This document shows, piece after piece, positions 11,625-22,202 of a stretch of DNA of 64,000 nucleotides. The notes under the pieces are model-generated. The model worked only from the letters and a program-made list of their open reading frames with translations, did not search any database and had not been told where the DNA came from. The translations under genes were made by a program, and so were the position numbers. The stretch lies in contig NC_089325.1 in the NCBI RefSeq assembly GCF_036669915.1, positions 2,694,480 to 2,758,479 on the forward strand, written 5' to 3'. The DNA is from Pocillopora verrucosa. Lineage: Eukaryota; Cnidaria; Anthozoa; Scleractinia; Pocilloporidae. Every line of letters begins with the position of its first letter. Position 1 is the stretch's first letter.

Positions 11625-12129
11625 CTGTTAATTACTATAGCTTAATTTGTTGTTGTTAGCCAATGGTGTCTTTTTGAATAGCACTTTTATGTTCATTAAC
11701 TTTCATAGGACAATGGCATTTATGAAGGAAATGTTTACATTTTCATATTATAATCATTTAAATTCCCTTATTATGATGAATGCCTTTTGGAAACTTTGGT
11801 GGTTTCTCAGTCATGCAGAAGCTGGTACGAAAAAAGACAAATTAGGCTTAAACATTTTGTTGTTAATATATTGGACAAAATTGTTTGACTGTACATGTTG
11901 AATATATGTCTATAACAAGTGTCTGAAATTTTGTGCCTCACAAACCTTGCACCCAACAACCCAACAACCCTTGACCATGATAGGTTTATATGCATTTTTT
12001 TTAATCAACTGATTGGGAGGGGCTGCTCCTTAAATTTCATAAGGTAACGTCCAAATTATTGCATATCATAATGTTTCAAATTATAAATTTTCATAAGAAG
12101 ATAAAGTTCTCTTTTCTTCAACACATCAG

Positions 12130-13075
12130 CTATGCAAAATATTCTTGCAGGGTGGGAGGTTCAAGGTCAAAAGATGTTGCAGTATTGATGCCATACAAGC
12201 AACTCAAAGCATTTTGCAGAAGTGCAGAAACAATGTACATCTTTCCAATGCTGCTCATTCCTATCTTGAGATTCTTTTTGAAATCCACGAACTTGAAATA
12301 TTCTATGATATCTCCAAATAACCACTCTACAGACACCCTTACTGAACTCATCGAACCGTTGTATGCTTTCATAAAGGGAGTAAGGTGGGGGTTCCGGAAT
12401 GGCCCCTGAAGATGGACTCTGAGGGGGTAAGCAGGGTCGCCATGCAAACACATTGGTAGCCCTGTCACTGAGTAGACATAGGCTTCCAGGTCGTGAAGTA
12501 GCCCAGAATCATGCAAAATCCCTGCATCATGCCTCCTACCCTCTAAAGTAAAGAATAAAAGCAAAGTAATAAACTTAAGGTACTTACTGTATTGATCAAC
12601 CTATAGCTTCCTAATTTTAATAGACAGCAACAGAAGTGATAGTAGTGATCTTTTGTTATTATATTTGCTCCAAACTTGTAAGATAAAGCAATAATTTTTA
12701 TATACTGCCGTATATAGGCAAATGACTTTTCATTAAATTTTAGCCATGTCCTTTAAAAAAACTGCATCAGGTTAGTCAAATCAATGCTAGCCCTATTTTT
12801 GCAGACAGTGTTAAATATTAATATTGTTCAATGGCACTACCCACAGGGCCAAACATATAGGCAATGAGCCCATTAGGTATAGCGACCGACTGAAACTTGA
12901 GAGCATGTTCTCTCTTGTGCCCATTGTAAACGATTCTACCTTTACGGTGGCTAATTTACGTTTTCAACCCAGTTGTTAACACTAAATTCATCTATGTTTT
13001 CGAGGTCGAACGGACCATAACCGTCCCAAGGAAAATCTGGGTTGCTTGACTGATTGTTTTCCCATAAATAGGAAA
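12130..13075 (-). pseudogene. PIF/Harbinger DDE transposase, internally deleted
   Basis: Three minus-strand coding pieces can be read. 13,075-12,951 gives an N-terminal part (YGPFDLENIDEF) ending in a stop. 12,945-12,841 gives YNGHKR, ALKFQSVA and NGLIAYMFGPV. After a 298-base intron (12,840-12,543), 12,542-12,130 gives EGRRHDAGIL, GDPAYPL with the second catalytic Asp, and SVRVSVEWLFG with the catalytic Glu. The splice restores GPV-EGRRHD exactly. The region between pieces one and two, which should hold the first catalytic Asp, is absent. The enzyme would therefore be inactive even if expressed. It would normally cut and move the element together with the Myb-like partner. Confidence 0.8.
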
Positions 13076-13214
13076 TTCTCCCGTTTCTTTAAAAGAAGTC
13101 ATTTTTTTCTTTGGAAAGCCACACCGTCGCTGTCTGAATGAACTTGCTGCTTAAACATATGAATTTGACGGGAGGCGACGGCTACATCGGTCCCAGCTTC
13201 CCTCTGCCACTCCA

Positions 13215-13268
<54 letters not shown>
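13215..13268. repeat. (GTCGCC)9 microsatellite within the right Harbinger terminus
   Basis: Nine perfect GTCGCC copies directly abut and overlap the right inverted terminus, whose own sequence contains this hexamer. The left terminus has the hexamer only about once. The array has therefore probably grown from the terminal repeat itself. Confidence 0.95.
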
Positions 13269-13269
<1 letters not shown>

Positions 13270-13379
13270 CGAAAACTTCCATTGCTTAAGTTCCCTTTTG
13301 CCTCCTCTAAGACGGCTAAAGGCAACACTATCTCGTCCAAGGCCTATGCAATATTTTTCTTCTTAACGTACAAGTGAAA

Positions 13380-14090
13380 TTTGGACTGGTGATGTACCCA
13401 TTGAGTACGTTTAGGCTTGAAAATTCGAAATAAATAACATGTTTTAATTATTTGGGGTTTATTTTAAACAAAGCAACAGTGGACCCCCCGCAGTCTGAGT
13501 GTGCTTAACTTCTCTATTACTTACAGCATGTGTTAAATTACGAACTATTTTAAGATCAACTTTGAATCTGAAACCCAACACATTTATTCTATTAGTTATT
13601 TTAATTAGGCTTCTAACTTCAATATCTGGCATCAAATTTGACATTTGGTTTTGTTAGATTCAAATTAGAACTCCCTGAGCCAGTCAACGAGTGTGACCAC
13701 CTGTGAGATTAGCATGAAATCGAGGTTTTTAACACATATATATTTCAATTTTCCTGAGATGCTGGTTTGTGTTTTCTGGTGCACCTATTCTCACAAAAGC
13801 AGCTGTGTATCGGGAAGAAAAGTTTGTCGATTTTCACTAAACTTCTGCTAATAGATTGAGATCTAGCTGCTTTACATTGATGGAATGAAGAGAATAACAG
13901 AAAAATTTAAGTTTCAAAGCATGTTTTCAAAAATGTTGAGATATTTGATGATGAATAAGGTATGCCTGTTAATAAACTGCATATTGTAAAGGAAAGTTTT
14001 GATAATTCTATGCTAAAACGGGAATAAAAAGCATCGCAGCAACATCTGTGGAAAGGCAAATGAAAATTACCAACGGTTTACGGATTTATT
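13380..14090 (+). promoter_or_regulatory. Conserved upstream block of plus-strand receptor copies (copy 1)
   Basis: About 700 bases align with 32,205-32,960, directly upstream of the intact plus-strand receptor. Shared parts include a short run near 13,540-13,560 (CTATTTTAAGATCAAC) and later blocks leading to the TTATTTCTCGACTTCT box just before the start codon. Similar blocks occur upstream of the other plus-strand copies. This is presumably the ancestral promoter and 5' leader. No TATA box or transcription start can be assigned by eye. Confidence 0.6.
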
Positions 14091-14490
14091 TCTCGACTTC
14101 TCTCATCGAGTCTCCTTTTGCTAAAAATGTACCCACTCACATGAAAGGATCCAAGCGAACTCATTATTTTCTTTGCATGTACAGCGTGTCTTTCCATTAT
14201 AAGTGATTTTTTTGTGTTTTTTTTTGCTATATATGCATTTTCAAATTAGCTAGAAAACAATTCAGGAGCATTTTAGCAGCTAAACATGTTTGCCTGATAC
14301 AGGCAAAAATATTGGAGATCTAGCACCATCATATAGATGCCCAGTTTAGCTATGCTGCTGGTTAACTTTTATAATTTTAAAGCAAACCTACTGTGTAACA
14401 ATGGGGAAATTAGGTAACATATATGGCCTTGAGTTGGGGCAATCGCTTTTACTTCATCAAACCTTGGTGCCCGTCATACTAGTAAACAGT
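14091..14490 (+). pseudogene. Plus-strand receptor pseudogene, N-terminal half deleted
   Basis: The promoter-proximal TCTCGACTTCT box is joined directly to the end of helix 4, so helices 1 to 4 are missing. The remainder covers loop 2, helix 5 (GCTATATATGCATTTTCAAA region), loop 3 and helix 7 (YGLELGQSLLLHQ in a shifted frame), and stops at the same truncated point in helix 7 as the copies at 22.2 and 27.3 kb. Many frame breaks are present. It cannot encode a receptor. Confidence 0.75.
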
Positions 14491-14757
14491 CGATGCTCAA
14501 ACGGAAATAAAACAAATACTCTTTTTAGGTCAGTCAGACTTGATTTATGACAAATAACTTTGCCCTTGTCAAATTTTTGCCACCGAGCATAAATTTTTCG
14601 CTAATTATAACAATAAATGATGTATAAAGAAAAATGTTTTATAATGAAAGTTTGTACAGTTTGGATCTAAAAATTATCTACGAGAGAGACTGGCGAACTT
14701 TCGCACTTTCAATGCGCTGACGTGACCTGAAATAAAGTGCTTAAGTGTCTTCTTGCG

Positions 14758-15324
14758 CTACAGGATGGGTTTTATGAAATCTTTGTCGCTGCGATTGAAT
14801 TTTGTTTCTGCGATCAGTCGCACGAATGGAAAGTGGTTTAAAATCGTGTGACGGACTGTAGCAACTAAATGACAGAGAGCATCGTTCCTGCAACGATTGT
14901 AAATTTCTGTGACAAAAAGCTGCGACAAAGTAGAAGGAAATTAATGAGAGAGCTTCGAGTAATTTTTTCCTTAGTAACCAGTTCAAAATGGCTTCTGCTC
15001 CTGAGGGAAAGTAAAAAATCCGAGCAATCCGAGGATTCTCCTTCTTTGAAATGGTGTGTTCCCACTACTAAAGTTGATCCAGCTAAAGGAATTAGAACTC
15101 TGTGGGATAAGAATCACAGAGAGTATAGGAAAACGCTTCTCCTAAAGAAGATACTCATGCCCTTGGTTGCAAAGATGGAGCGATCGAAGATGGCAAATAG
15201 CGAAGAGGAAATAAAAATGGAAATCATGATGTACGTGCCTCAGCTAAACTTTACTTCAAAAAGCATCTCTTTCATGAAGGAAAGTAAAGTGGGCTTATTA
15301 ACCTGTGCGTCTTTTTTGCAATAA
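14758..15324. other. Conserved spacer with two facing short open frames (copy 1)
   Basis: This spacer between a plus-strand pseudogene and the next minus-strand receptor recurs at 23,136-23,745 and, partly deleted, at 28,344-28,690. It holds a minus-strand frame (NRCRNDALCHLV, then LIAETKFNRSDKDF) and a plus-strand frame whose first codons read MASAPEGK in one phase, continuing as WCVPTTKVDPAKG in another to 15,324. Neither frame begins convincingly with ATG over its full length, and I do not recognise either. The copies are too similar for frame conservation to prove coding. It may be a relic of a third gene carried along in the module. Confidence 0.35.
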
Positions 15325-15592
15325 TGTTTTGCAGCTGAAGTGTATTCGCACGTCCGTATTGAATTTACCGACCCCTCAAAGGGAACATAAACTGCAGTTT
15401 ATATTCTCCTGGTATATCCAAAGAAAGAGCCGAACGTGAATTAAGAATTGTTTCAGAGTAGATCTCTTTATTAGATTTAAAATCACTATTGAGGAAAAAA
15501 ATACAAGCTAAAGTCGGAGACCATTTCGACATCGTCTATCAATGGCAGAGCACCGTCTCTTTAATCGCTTTATCTCCAGATCTCTCACCATT

Positions 15593-16582
15593 TTATTCCA
15601 TCGAGTTTCTGTTTGATATCGGCTTATTGTTTCTAGTCTTTTCTTTTCTATGTCCACGGGCCAACCAGGGAAAAGTACGGCGAAAGGCTCTGCGGAAGTC
15701 TTCATTTCGGGAGTAATATACAAATGGGTTGATTGCTGATGAAGTAAAAGCGATTGTCCCAACCCAAGGCCACACAACAAACATCAATGCATTATATTTA
15801 TCCCGGTTGTTGACTAAGGCATGATAAATTTCAAAAAAAGATAGAATTACACTAGGAATCCATGTGATGATACAGGCACCCAAAACAAAACCAATTGTTT
15901 TTATAGCTTTAAAATTTTGCATACAACGAACTCTTAAATTGTTGTTTTGCAATGTAGATGTTTCTCCTGCTAATATTCTTTTAAATTGTTTTGTTGCCGA
16001 TTTAAAAATAGAAATATAAGAGAGTGAAACAACTATTAATGGTAGAAAAAATGCTATAAATCCTATCAAAAAACACAGCACTGCAATATTAACAAATTTC
16101 TCTTTTGAGAAAAGCTTGATGGGTATAAGCAGCGTAGAGAAAGGAAGACCCATTGAAAACAGCCACACCAAAATAATCACTGTGTAACATCTTTTCTTCG
16201 TTACAATTTCTTGATAACGGAAAGGAAACCGAATCGCAATCAATCGATCAACTGAAACACAGCAAATGTTAAAAGTAGTGGCGGCGGTTGTGTGAACCCA
16301 CAATGCTAAAATAACATCAGTCAGAGTACTATGAAGTGGTGGCTGAATCCAACATATGATAACAATCCAAACAGGATCGATAACGAGGCCAACCAAAACG
16401 TCCGCCACGGATAACGAGGCTAAAAGCCGGTTGGAAATTGTTCGTAAAGACTCGTTCTTGTAGAACAACCACAGCATAACTGTGTTTCCGCTTACAGCTA
16501 CAAAACTGCTCAAGGAGAGCCACAGCGATAGAACGATGGACGCTGCACTGCTCAGATGATCTTCCGGGTGGCTATCATTCAT
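15593..16582 (-). CDS. Rhodopsin-like (class A) G-protein-coupled receptor, orphan (module copy A)
   Basis: Intronless 329-residue receptor with ATG at 16,582. Landmarks: Asn33 (GNTV), Asp61 (SVAD), Asp112-Arg113 (DRL here, DRF in paralogs), Trp140, Pro181 and Tyr189 in helix 5, W241-x-P243 in helix 6, N285-P-F-V-Y289 in helix 7, then FRRAFRRTF in helix 8. The sequence Q-P-P in loop 1 and the HTTAATTF start of helix 3 are family signatures. The tail ends at a TAA where the 28.9-29.9 kb copy has a Gln codon, so it is about 18 residues shorter. It is flanked upstream by the 4.5-kb TTAA element, inserted about 275 bases from the start codon, which could affect its promoter (inference). Confidence 0.92.
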   Translation of the reverse strand: MNDSHPEDHLSSAASIVLSLWLSLSSFVAVSGNTVMLWLFYKNESLRTISNRLLASLSVADVLVGLVIDPVWIVIICWIQPPLHSTLTDVILALWVHTTAATTFNICCVSVDRLIAIRFPFRYQEIVTKKRCYTVIILVWLFSMGLPFSTLLIPIKLFSKEKFVNIAVLCFLIGFIAFFLPLIVVSLSYISIFKSATKQFKRILAGETSTLQNNNLRVRCMQNFKAIKTIGFVLGACIITWIPSVILSFFEIYHALVNNRDKYNALMFVVWPWVGTIAFTSSAINPFVYYSRNEDFRRAFRRTFPWLARGHRKEKTRNNKPISNRNSME

Positions 16583-16858
16583 AGTAGGATGATATACAGC
16601 TACAGCAGAGAATAGAAAGAAAGTTAGGGAACGTTTGAGATTACAGGCTTTTTATCTCTGCAAACCAAACAGGTGTTACTGAAACTGAAATTTTTTTGCA
16701 TGAGTCATCATAGTATTTCCATGTAGATATTCTATATATTGACAGGCATGTCTCAATAAAATATGAAGTCTGACCTTTCAGAGTTCCCGAAAACGGCGAA
16801 AGAGAAACAAAGGATAGCACCTCTTTGGGATGTTCCAAAATCTTTCTCAAGCACTTAA

Positions 16859-17865
16859 GAGAGTGTCTATGTAAGAGCGGTCCGGTCGATTTTGCTTGAG
16901 ACACGGATTTCGCTCGTTTCTTGTGCGTTGTAAGACATTCATGTACCTATACTAAAACAACAATCAGTTTGATCGGATCTCTTCATTTTTCAGAGTTTTA
17001 CGGAAATTAAATTTCACTCGAGCAAAGGCTTGCAGTGACACTTTTTAAGACTTTAATTTCATACAACTTTGGAGGACAATTTACAAAAAACTACGGAACT
17101 CAGTAAAAAACAAATACCACAGCCATGTATATTAACTTTATCTTATCTATCGAGGCGACGTTTGTAAACATCACGTTTCAATCAAGGAAACAGGAAGACT
17201 TGAATGACACCTTATCGGTTCGCCTAAATCACAGACGCCAAAACCGATCAGATTCAAGGTAAATTTTTGAAAAAGTGAGGCGTTCTAAACTGATCCAACT
17301 AACATAGCTAGGAAGTAGGTACCATAGAAAAGGTAACTACAGAAAAAAACTTTGCGGCCCGACCTTTACGAGAACTTTATAACTCCGTGAACTTTCCTAA
17401 CTTTCGGTAATCTACAAGTTTGGCCGCCATTTTGAGCGACTTGTCAACATGAAGCGTAACCGATATAAATCAAGCAGGTAGATCTAAAACCGTCAGAAAT
17501 ACATACGAAAGCAATTCAAATGAACTTTAATTTTAATTCAAGCGGCAAAATTTGAAACTGTTCGTTAAACTTACCATCCCCATGCGACCATTTCTTCCAA
17601 CAATTCAAACACTACGACTAGTGTTCCAATTTCCCTCGTCGATTCAACCGTAAGTAATAACCTGTGCCACCCAAGCTTCGACTCGAATGTGAAGTACGAA
17701 TCAAATAACATAACTGCTTCATCTCGCGGCAATATCACGCTGGTATTTTGACATTCGGATCGACAAGCACGGTGATCAGGAATCGATCGGTATGTTTACC
17801 TCATAAACGTGACCGCTAACCAGTCGCTGAGTGAAAACAGTATAGCGCGGGGTGGGGTGGGTGGC
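16859..17865 (+). repeat. Left long inverted-repeat arm of the TTAA element
   Basis: Pairs with 20,350-21,367 on the opposite strand. Identity is near complete from the tip to about 17,770 and falls off toward the centre, where only blocks such as CGCTGAGTGAAAACAG remain alike. No coding frame was recognised in the arm. Confidence 0.93.
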
Positions 17866-20004
17866 GGGCTTATCGTCATAAGATATTCGAATACATACTT
17901 AAAAAGCTTTAGGACTATCAGTCTAAACAGTGAAGGCATGCTTCGTGCTACAGACAACTTTTATTTTATTCTCATAACTTTCTCCTTTAAATTAGAGCTG
18001 GTATTAATTAATAGAGTTATCAATATATTTTTAACCGGGGTACCCATATAACCTTTTTGCCTGTCATCTGTGGTGTAAAATAAAGTGTATTTTCCACCAG
18101 AACCTTTTATTTATGCCCCATTGCACGGAATGAACACTATACTTAGAATGTTTGTACTAAGTAATTTTTGCTGTTCCCAGGAATGTGTGCAAAATGATAG
18201 AGATTTGGTTCATTCCACTGACACGTTCTTTTAAGTTATGGCGCGTGCAAGTTTTTCCCATCAAAAGTCGCGCGTGCAACACACCGGAATTGAAAATTCG
18301 TCGTAAAATCGCATGAACCTTAGAAGGAGTGTAGGCAACTTTGACTTCTGGCGAGATGAAGTGGATGGTTCAAAGGGCCCCCTGAGATTTTTTTCAGGAC
18401 TATTAGTGAGATTTATTTATAACTATGATAATCGTCCTCAATAGCGGACGATGCTTTTTACCCATTGTTGTCATCATTATCTTTATCACGCCGGAAGAAG
18501 TATAAAGCCGGCATGTCGCCTTACCTAACTGAAAATTGTTCTCTCTTTTGCTCCCCTTGGATCCTGGAAACTGTTACTATTAGGACGATAAAAAAGAAAG
18601 CCTTTATAATTATTGAAACTTTTGATTAACAGAATGTAAGAAAAAATCGGTGGGGAGAGTTATTCGCGTATCTTATAACCTAAACGATAGTTTTCAATAA
18701 AACAAATACCCCTTAATTCAATTTACCTTAGTTGTCTCGTGTTTAAAAGTGGCGTTTCTGGGGACCGTAGATTCTTCTCTGATTCTTCTTGTCTCAGCCA
18801 AGACTCACTATCATCAACTTTTTTCTTGTGCCTCTTATGGCATGGGACACAGAGAGCTGAGGTAAGCGATTGAAAATTTCTCAGTTAAGTAAAGCCCAGT
18901 AGCATCCATCAGGAATTGAAAACCGTGATGCACTGTTTACTTTTATTATTCTTAATCAAATAAGGGGTGTTTTAGTCTGCAAATTTAATCATACTGGTTA
19001 ATGAGAATCATACAAACTGAGGAAAACTGACCGCAAATAATTGTGAACCGTACGCATGAATAAGTGTGTTGCGTTGTCAGGTGATTTAACCTTCTACAAA
19101 AACATTATTGATTATCAACCAAGCAACATTGTACATATTTCCATCTGCAATTAAAAGCACTTACTCATAGATCTATCTTTTTTCAACGTGATGTGTACTT
19201 AAGTACCCTTCATCTAATAAAGAATTTCTTCTCTTTTCAAGCAAATATGTCACGTGACAAAAATATATAACAGAAAATGTTACTGAAGACTACCTGATTC
19301 AACTGGAATAATAACTCCAAACAGCTTTTGAATGTCCTGAGACATATGCTAGTTAATTACATCTCTGCCTTGGATACGCTTCCTGACACCATCATGATCA
19401 GGATACTGACATGTTACCTTTGCACTTATCCAAAACTTCCCCAAAGAGTGGCGATACCTATAGCAAATCCACATTTTTTTTGTTTATCCTCCTGAGCGAG
19501 GTGAAATAGGCCAATCCTTGCCAAGATTAGCTCATTTTCACTTAAGACCTCTTTAGACAGGTGGCAGCTTATCAAATGATGTTTTACTTCGTCATTGCAT
19601 TCAGACAGTCGTACCAAACCACTTAAGCCACGCGATCAACCAAAGTTTTTTCCATCTTTGCTATTCAAAAAGCAGTCCTGAGACATAATGAACGTCTCGC
19701 TAGCGAAAGACTTCTTCCTGTACTTGTAATTGTTTCCAACACGATACAAGTTTGGGAGATCTAAAGGAACTCACTATAACTTTGTATACTCGATACGATT
19801 TCAATTTCCGCGTCAAAGGAGAAGCCTACTGTGGTCAGTGGTTACGCTCTTGCGGTAAAGAATGGGTTTGTGACTTTCTTACTCAATTGAAAGACTCGCG
19901 TTACTCTTATGAAATGGTTGAACGGAATACAGACTTCGAGCAGTCTCTTATTTTTCTTAAAGATAGTGAGGTCACGCGTATCCTGTGAGCATGGAGAAGC
20001 CGCG

Positions 20005-20030
20005 AGACGCGAGACTCGTGTCTCGCGTCT
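20005..20030. repeat. Perfect 11-bp hairpin inside the TTAA element
   Basis: AGACGCGAGAC and GTCTCGCGTCT flank a TCGT loop. This GC-rich palindrome lies in the otherwise AT-rich centre of the element, close to the inner end of the right arm. Its role is unknown. Confidence 0.85.
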
Positions 20031-20349
20031 TTGCCGCTCCACGCTCTCAGAGTTGGGCGAAGACAAGACACGTTATTTCTGGTGCGATACAAGAGGTTCA
20101 ATGGTTATCACGATTATCTAAACACATTTATTTACGTGGTAAAGATTTGTTTGTAAATCTATGAATTGATGCTAGTCCTATTTGGAACGAAATGTATTTG
20201 AAAGAAAAAAAAAGAATACTAAGTAAAACAAAAGTTGTCTGGAACATGAAGCATGCCTTCACATTAAGACTGACAGTTCTAATGTTTATCATGATACTTT
20301 AATGCATATGTTCGAATGTTCCCAAAAATCTTCTGATAATCTGCTCGCA

Positions 20350-21367
20350 CCCACCCCTCACCCCGCCCTCACCACTGAACCGTACTGTTTTCACTCAGCG
20401 AATGGTGAGCGAGCACGTTTAAGAAGTAAACATGGCGATCGCTACCTGATCACCGTTCTTGTCGATCCGAATGTCAAAATACCAGCGTGATATTGCCGCG
20501 AAGATGAAGCAGTTATGTTATTTGATTCGTACTTCACATTCGAGTCGAAGCTTGGGTGGCACAGGTTATTACTTACGGTTGAATCGACGAGGGAAATTGG
20601 AACACTAGTCGTAGTGTTTGAATTGTTGGAAGAAATGGTCGCATGGGGATGGTAAGTTTAACGAACAGTTTCAAATTTTGCCGCTTGAATTAAAATTAAA
20701 GTTCATTTGAATTGCTTTCGTATGTATTTCTGACGGTTTTAGATCTACCTGCTTGATTTATATCGGTTACGCTTCATGTTGACAAGTCGCTCAAAATGGC
20801 GGCCAAACTTGTAGATTACCGAAAGTTAGGAAAGTTCACGGAGTTATAAAGTTCTCGTAAAGGTCGGGCCGCAAAGTTTTTTTCTGTAGTTACCTTTTCT
20901 ATGGTACCTACTTCCTAGCTATGTTAGTTGGATCAGTTTAGAACGCCTCACTTTTTCAAAAATTTACCTTGAATCTGATCGGTTTTGGCGTCTGTGATTT
21001 AGGCGAACCGATAAGGTGTCATTCAAGTCTTCCTGTTTCCTTGATTGAAACGTGATGTTTACAAACGTCGCCTCGATAGATAAGATAAAGTTAATATACA
21101 TGGCTGTGGTATTTGTTTTTTACTGAGTTCCGTAGTTTTTTGTAAATTGTCCTCCAAAGTTGTATGAAATTAAAGTCTTAAAAAGTGTCACTGCAAGCCT
21201 TTGCTCGAGTGAAATTTAATTTCCGTAAAACTCTGAAAAATGAAGAGATCCGATCAAACTGATTGTTGTTTTAGTATAGGTACATGAATGTCTTACAACA
21301 CACAAGAAACGAGCGAAATCCGTGTCTCAAGCAAAATCGACCGGACCGCTCTTACAGAGACACTCTC
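20350..21367 (-). repeat. Right long inverted-repeat arm of the TTAA element
   Basis: Reverse complement of 16,859-17,865. The outer part differs from the left arm by only a few bases in the stretches compared by eye (for example GTCTCTGTAAG against GTCTATGTAAG near the tip), which suggests recent insertion or gene conversion between arms. Confidence 0.93.
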
Positions 21368-21824
21368 TTAATCCTCTTCTCCTTCTCGCTATCGTTAAAA
21401 AGCATCACAGCTATGATTGATCTTTTGGAAAATAAAAACCCTAAATTAACATAAAAGTGTCTCTCAAGATGCAACTGCTTTTAGTGACAAGATGGTTACG
21501 AGAACATTTACAAGTTTTGGTACTCAAATTGTTAACGGGCTCCTGGTCGACAGTTAAATCATAGAAGTGACCACATTTATGGCTTAAAAGGAATGGGTCC
21601 GATTCCTATGTTGAAGTGTGAAGCCCAATCTGATACTGGCCGTCAATGAAATATGACTCCCAAAATGATATGTATTTTACTTCGTTTGTTTGTTTTTCTT
21701 TCAATTTGCCTTCAAGAGTAAATTGGTCTGGGTCATTAGAAACTCATTTTACTTGTTCCCAATCTCATTGTATTTCCTTCCTGTGTCCACACGGCAACTA
21801 GATAAAGGGAAGGTGCAAGACTAT

Positions 21825-21890
21825 ATATTTCGAAAGTGATATATGAATTGACTGATTGCTGATGTAGTAAAATTGATTGTCCCAACCCAG
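21825..21890 (-). pseudogene. Relic of a minus-strand receptor, helix 7 only
   Basis: The sequence TATTTCGAAAGTGATATATG and the following bases correspond, on the minus strand, to the helix 7 region of the receptors (F-T-S-S-A-I-N-P-F-V-Y-Y). It breaks off at both ends and is joined directly to the plus-strand promoter block. The same relic recurs at 30,705-30,775, so it belongs to the duplicated module. Confidence 0.6.
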
Positions 21891-21929
21891 AGCAGTAGCT
21901 CTTAATGCCGTAGGTCCTGCTGTTGAATT

Positions 21930-22202
21930 TGCTTACATTGCAAATTATGTGGAACTCGTAATAAATAACCGACTATTTAAAGATTAATTTTGAATTCGAA
22001 ACTCGTCAGCACATTTCTCTTATTTGTTTTTGCATGAGACTGCTAATTTTAATCTCCAGGTTCAAATTTGAAATTTGGTTTGGGTAGACTCAAGTGCCCC
22101 TAACCTGTTGTAAGAGAGTGACCACGTTTGAGATTAGCGTAACGTTTTCATAATTATTTCTCGACTTCTGTTGTTGCCGTCTTGAGTTTACACCAAATTA
22201 AC
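21930..22202 (+). promoter_or_regulatory. Conserved upstream block of plus-strand receptor copies (copy 2)
   Basis: It matches the upstream block of the intact plus-strand gene, including AAGATTAATTTTGAATTCGA, the TGACCACGTTTGAGATTAGC stretch and the TTATTTCTCGACTTCT box just before the start codon. It is shorter than copy 1 and the 32-kb copy because an internal part is missing. Confidence 0.55.

Larger units (their letters stand above)
9754..13294. mobile_element. PIF/Harbinger DNA transposon with matching inverted termini
   Basis: A 3.5-kb element. The left end at 9,754-9,791 and the right end at 13,257-13,294 are inverted copies, starting GGAACTTAAGCAATGG and continuing through GTTTTCGGGGCGACGG with one mismatch. 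Inside are the two genes expected of this superfamily: a Myb-like DNA-binding protein (+) and a DDE transposase (-). The sequence flanking the right end closely matches 31,815-31,870, and the left flank shares the CACGCGTCACGTATA stretch there, so that locus looks like the uninterrupted site. Flanks are compatible with a 3-bp duplication (TTA at left, TTT at right, TTT in the empty site), the usual Harbinger length. The transposase is broken, so this copy is not autonomous. Confidence 0.85.
16859..21367. mobile_element. 4.5-kb DNA transposon with ~1-kb terminal inverted repeats and TTAA target duplication
   Basis: The ends are GAGAGTGTCT at left and AGACACTCTC at right, each directly bordered outside by TTAA (16,855-16,858 and 21,368-21,371). 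The uninterrupted paralogous site near 25,285 reads GGACTTACTCCTC, matching both flanks joined with one TTAC/TTAA difference. The arms are nearly identical over their outer ~900 bases. The 2.5-kb centre is AT-rich and has no frame resembling a transposase, so the element is probably non-autonomous. TTAA targets are known for piggyBac and Kolobok elements. Ends beginning with purines (GA...TC) fit Kolobok better, but family membership is inference. Confidence 0.9.

Noticed and set aside
13138..13377. Plus-strand frame with a Ser-Pro repeat
   Set aside because: The repeat is the translated (GTCGCC)9 microsatellite in the transposon end, not a protein domain.
19752..20121. Several short frames inside the TTAA element considered as a transposase
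   Set aside because: They overlap on both strands, are under 80 codons and contain no catalytic motif.
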